Below, one piece after another: positions 62,567 through 64,000 of a stretch of 64,000 nucleotides of DNA; position 1 is the stretch's first letter; each line of letters opens with the position of its first letter. The stretch comes from Riemerella columbina DSM 16469. GTDB taxonomy: Bacteria > Bacteroidota > Bacteroidia > Flavobacteriales > Weeksellaceae. The stretch spans positions 1 to 64,000 of the forward strand of contig NZ_KB894283.1 in NCBI RefSeq assembly GCF_000374405.1. The letters are read 5' to 3'. The translations under genes and the position numbers were made by a program. The notes under the pieces are model-generated. The model ran no database searches. It saw nothing but the letters and a program-made list of their open reading frames with translations, and was not told where the DNA came from.

Positions 62567-62594
62567 CAGATAGCCTAAATGCTTAGACTATCTG
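62567..62594 (-). terminator. Hairpin between PspC-domain gene and acyltransferase gene
   Basis: CAGATAGCCTAA (62567-62578) pairs with TTAGACTATCTG (62583-62594) with one mismatch, followed on the minus strand by five T. A TATATTTG element directly upstream (62602-62595, minus strand) could start the acyltransferase-menF transcript. Confidence 0.6.
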
Positions 62595-62667
62595 CAAATA
62601 TAGTATTTTTATATGGAATGCTTAGTGGCGGCTTCCTTCTAAAAATTTCTTAATCAGGATGATTTGA

Positions 62668-64000
62668 TTATTTTCCTTTACTTTTCTTGATACTGATGAT
62701 AAAGTCTTCAATATCTTTTAAGTCATTAGGAATTAAATTCATTTTATCTAAAACTTTTTCGGCTTCATCTTCATCGTACATTTTGCCATTAATTTTAATA
62801 GAATCACTATCTGAATTCACTTCTATTTTAGTACCATTCAAGTTGAAAGATGCTTTCGTTTTAGAACTTTCTTTTGATTTAATCTTAATTCCATTACTAT
62901 TAATGGTTACGGATTGCGTTGTATCCTCCTCATCGTCTTCATCACTATCATTATTTTGATTTACATTGTCCATAGAAATAGGGTCCCCTTTTACTTTAAA
63001 AATAGACATACGCTTTGGCACTACCAGTTCATAGGCTACATTATGATTACGCTTACGGTCGCTGTATGGATAGTTATAATAATTAGGTACTAATAGTTTG
63101 TTACCTTCTATTTTTATAGGAACAGTCATTTTAATAGGTAGATTATACCCAGAGGCTTCACGCTTTACAATAAGGTAAGGGGTATCCAAACTGTCTTTCT
63201 GTGTAATGTCTACATAAGGACGGTCTTTTTCAAATATGGTTTTATCGTCTGTATAGACATCATTCCATTTCGCTTGGAAGTTTGGAGGAATCACCACTTT
63301 ATTCGTCCCAATCCAAAGGCTGTCTGAAGTGGTATTGATGGCAATATTTTCGCTGTCTTCATTGGTTCCAGTATAAAGATTTTCATAGCTAATAGCATAA
63401 TATGCAAATACCGAAAGCAGAATAATCCAAAGTAAAGATAACCCTCCAATAATATAACTTACATATTTAAGTTTGGTTTTAGGTGAAAATAGTTTGATGG
63501 TTAAGAAAAGGAATATCAATGCAGGGATTAAAATAGTAATGAATATTAATCCGATAACAATATACTTTTCGGGTGCTTCAAATAGTAGAAATCCTAAAAA
63601 GCCTGGTAGTTTGAAATGTCCTCCCGTCACACTAGAACCTAGTACAACAAATGCAGAGACTAATAATGATAAACCAATCATCCCTGTAATAGCCCCTAAA
63701 ATATAGCGTAGTGCATTGCCGATGCTACTGCCTGCTTCTCGTATTACAGGTCTGTTATCATTATAGAGTTCTGTCACTCTTTTAGAGGAATCGTTGGCAA
63801 ATTTTACAATTTTGCTGGATTCACTTTTTAAGTTATCGAAATTTAGAGGTTCCCCTCTCATTTTTAAGAAATCAGCGGCGGTAATAGCTTTAGGCAAGAT
63901 TAACCAAAGTATAGCATAGAGTAATACCATCAACATGGGTGAGCCAGGCAATGGAATTAACACTAAAAATAGAATAACCCATATCACGCGCATCAAGGTC
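62668..64000 (-). CDS. PspC-domain membrane protein, N-terminus beyond the window
   Basis: The minus-strand frame is open to the right edge (TTG and ATG codons at 63996 and 63993 are probably internal). The visible 440 or so residues begin in the second half of a PspC domain (RVIWVILFLVLIPLPGSPMLMVLLYAILWLILPK), followed by a Ser-rich linker, three more membrane segments, and a soluble C-terminal half rich in Ser, Asp and Lys. PspC proteins sense or respond to envelope stress in other bacteria. The missing front part prevents a fuller description. Confidence 0.8.
   Translation of the reverse strand, partial: TLMRVIWVILFLVLIPLPGSPMLMVLLYAILWLILPKAITAADFLKMRGEPLNFDNLKSESSKIVKFANDSSKRVTELYNDNRPVIREAGSSIGNALRYILGAITGMIGLSLLVSAFVVLGSSVTGGHFKLPGFLGFLLFEAPEKYIVIGLIFITILIPALIFLFLTIKLFSPKTKLKYVSYIIGGLSLLWIILLSVFAYYAISYENLYTGTNEDSENIAINTTSDSLWIGTNKVVIPPNFQAKWNDVYTDDKTIFEKDRPYVDITQKDSLDTPYLIVKREASGYNLPIKMTVPIKIEGNKLLVPNYYNYPYSDRKRNHNVAYELVVPKRMSIFKVKGDPISMDNVNQNNDSDEDDEEDTTQSVTINSNGIKIKSKESSKTKASFNLNGTKIEVNSDSDSIKINGKMYDEDEAEKVLDKMNLIPNDLKDIEDFIISIKKSKGK

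Overview
The window looks like an ordinary chromosomal stretch of a low-G+C member of the Bacteroidota, most likely a flavobacterium of the Chryseobacterium/Riemerella/Bergeyella kind. The grounds are the complete gldK-gldL-gldM-gldN core of gliding motility and type IX secretion, several TonB-dependent receptors, SusC-like N-terminal beta domains, many SCxxx lipoproteins, GLPGLI and DUF4270 families, absence of Shine-Dalgarno sequences, and repeated promoters of the Bacteroidota type (TTTG, about 19 bases, TAnnTTTG). Species is inferred only from family content, not from a marker gene.

Layout. 1-4440: a short low-complexity left edge, then three secreted surface proteins in a row, the middle one with a collagen-like Gly-X-Y tract. 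4441-5890: a G+C-richer island made of a structured non-coding stretch, an IHF/HU-like DNA-binding gene (DUF4469 type) and three tandem palindromes. 5896-7286: trigger factor. 7349-17499: two related three-gene cassettes (histidine-rich small membrane protein, TonB-dependent receptor, histidine-rich lipoprotein) that flank asnS-rpoN. 17641-17949: RNase P RNA. 18091-22052: a TonB receptor with a beta-propeller phytase. 22056-27442: cbpA-cbpM, a decayed small gene, recG, an FKBP-like lipoprotein, hslR and aroK. 27474-27915: tRNA-Lys, tRNA-Leu, tRNA-Lys. 27918-33109: panC, a half-size glycogen synthase-like protein, a DUF4270 lipoprotein and glmS.

33237-38018: gldKLMN. 38037-40527: NamZ-like (DUF1343) and LolC/E-like genes that diverge with only four bases between start codons. 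40529-46124: rhomboid protease, parC, a small membrane protein and parE. 46308-46380: initiator tRNA. 46535-49652: BlaI regulator, M56 sensor protease and a GLPGLI gene broken by three frameshifts. 49666-50879: fabI and a small charged protein. 51052-53530: coiled-coil protein, zapA, a probable 6S RNA and RNase Y. 53540-54985: amidase and tRNA-Ser/Pro/Arg. 55211-64000: thiolase, UMF1-type transporter, lipoprotein, rlmH, BrkB family protein, acetyltransferase, isochorismate synthase-like protein, hotdog thioesterase, acyltransferase and the 3' part of a PspC-domain gene running off the right edge.

No CRISPR array, insertion sequence, prophage or clear defence system was seen. The least explained structures are the twin metal-uptake-like cassettes, the DUF4469 island with its palindromes, the probable 6S RNA next to zapA, and the decayed GLPGLI and zinc-ribbon-like genes.
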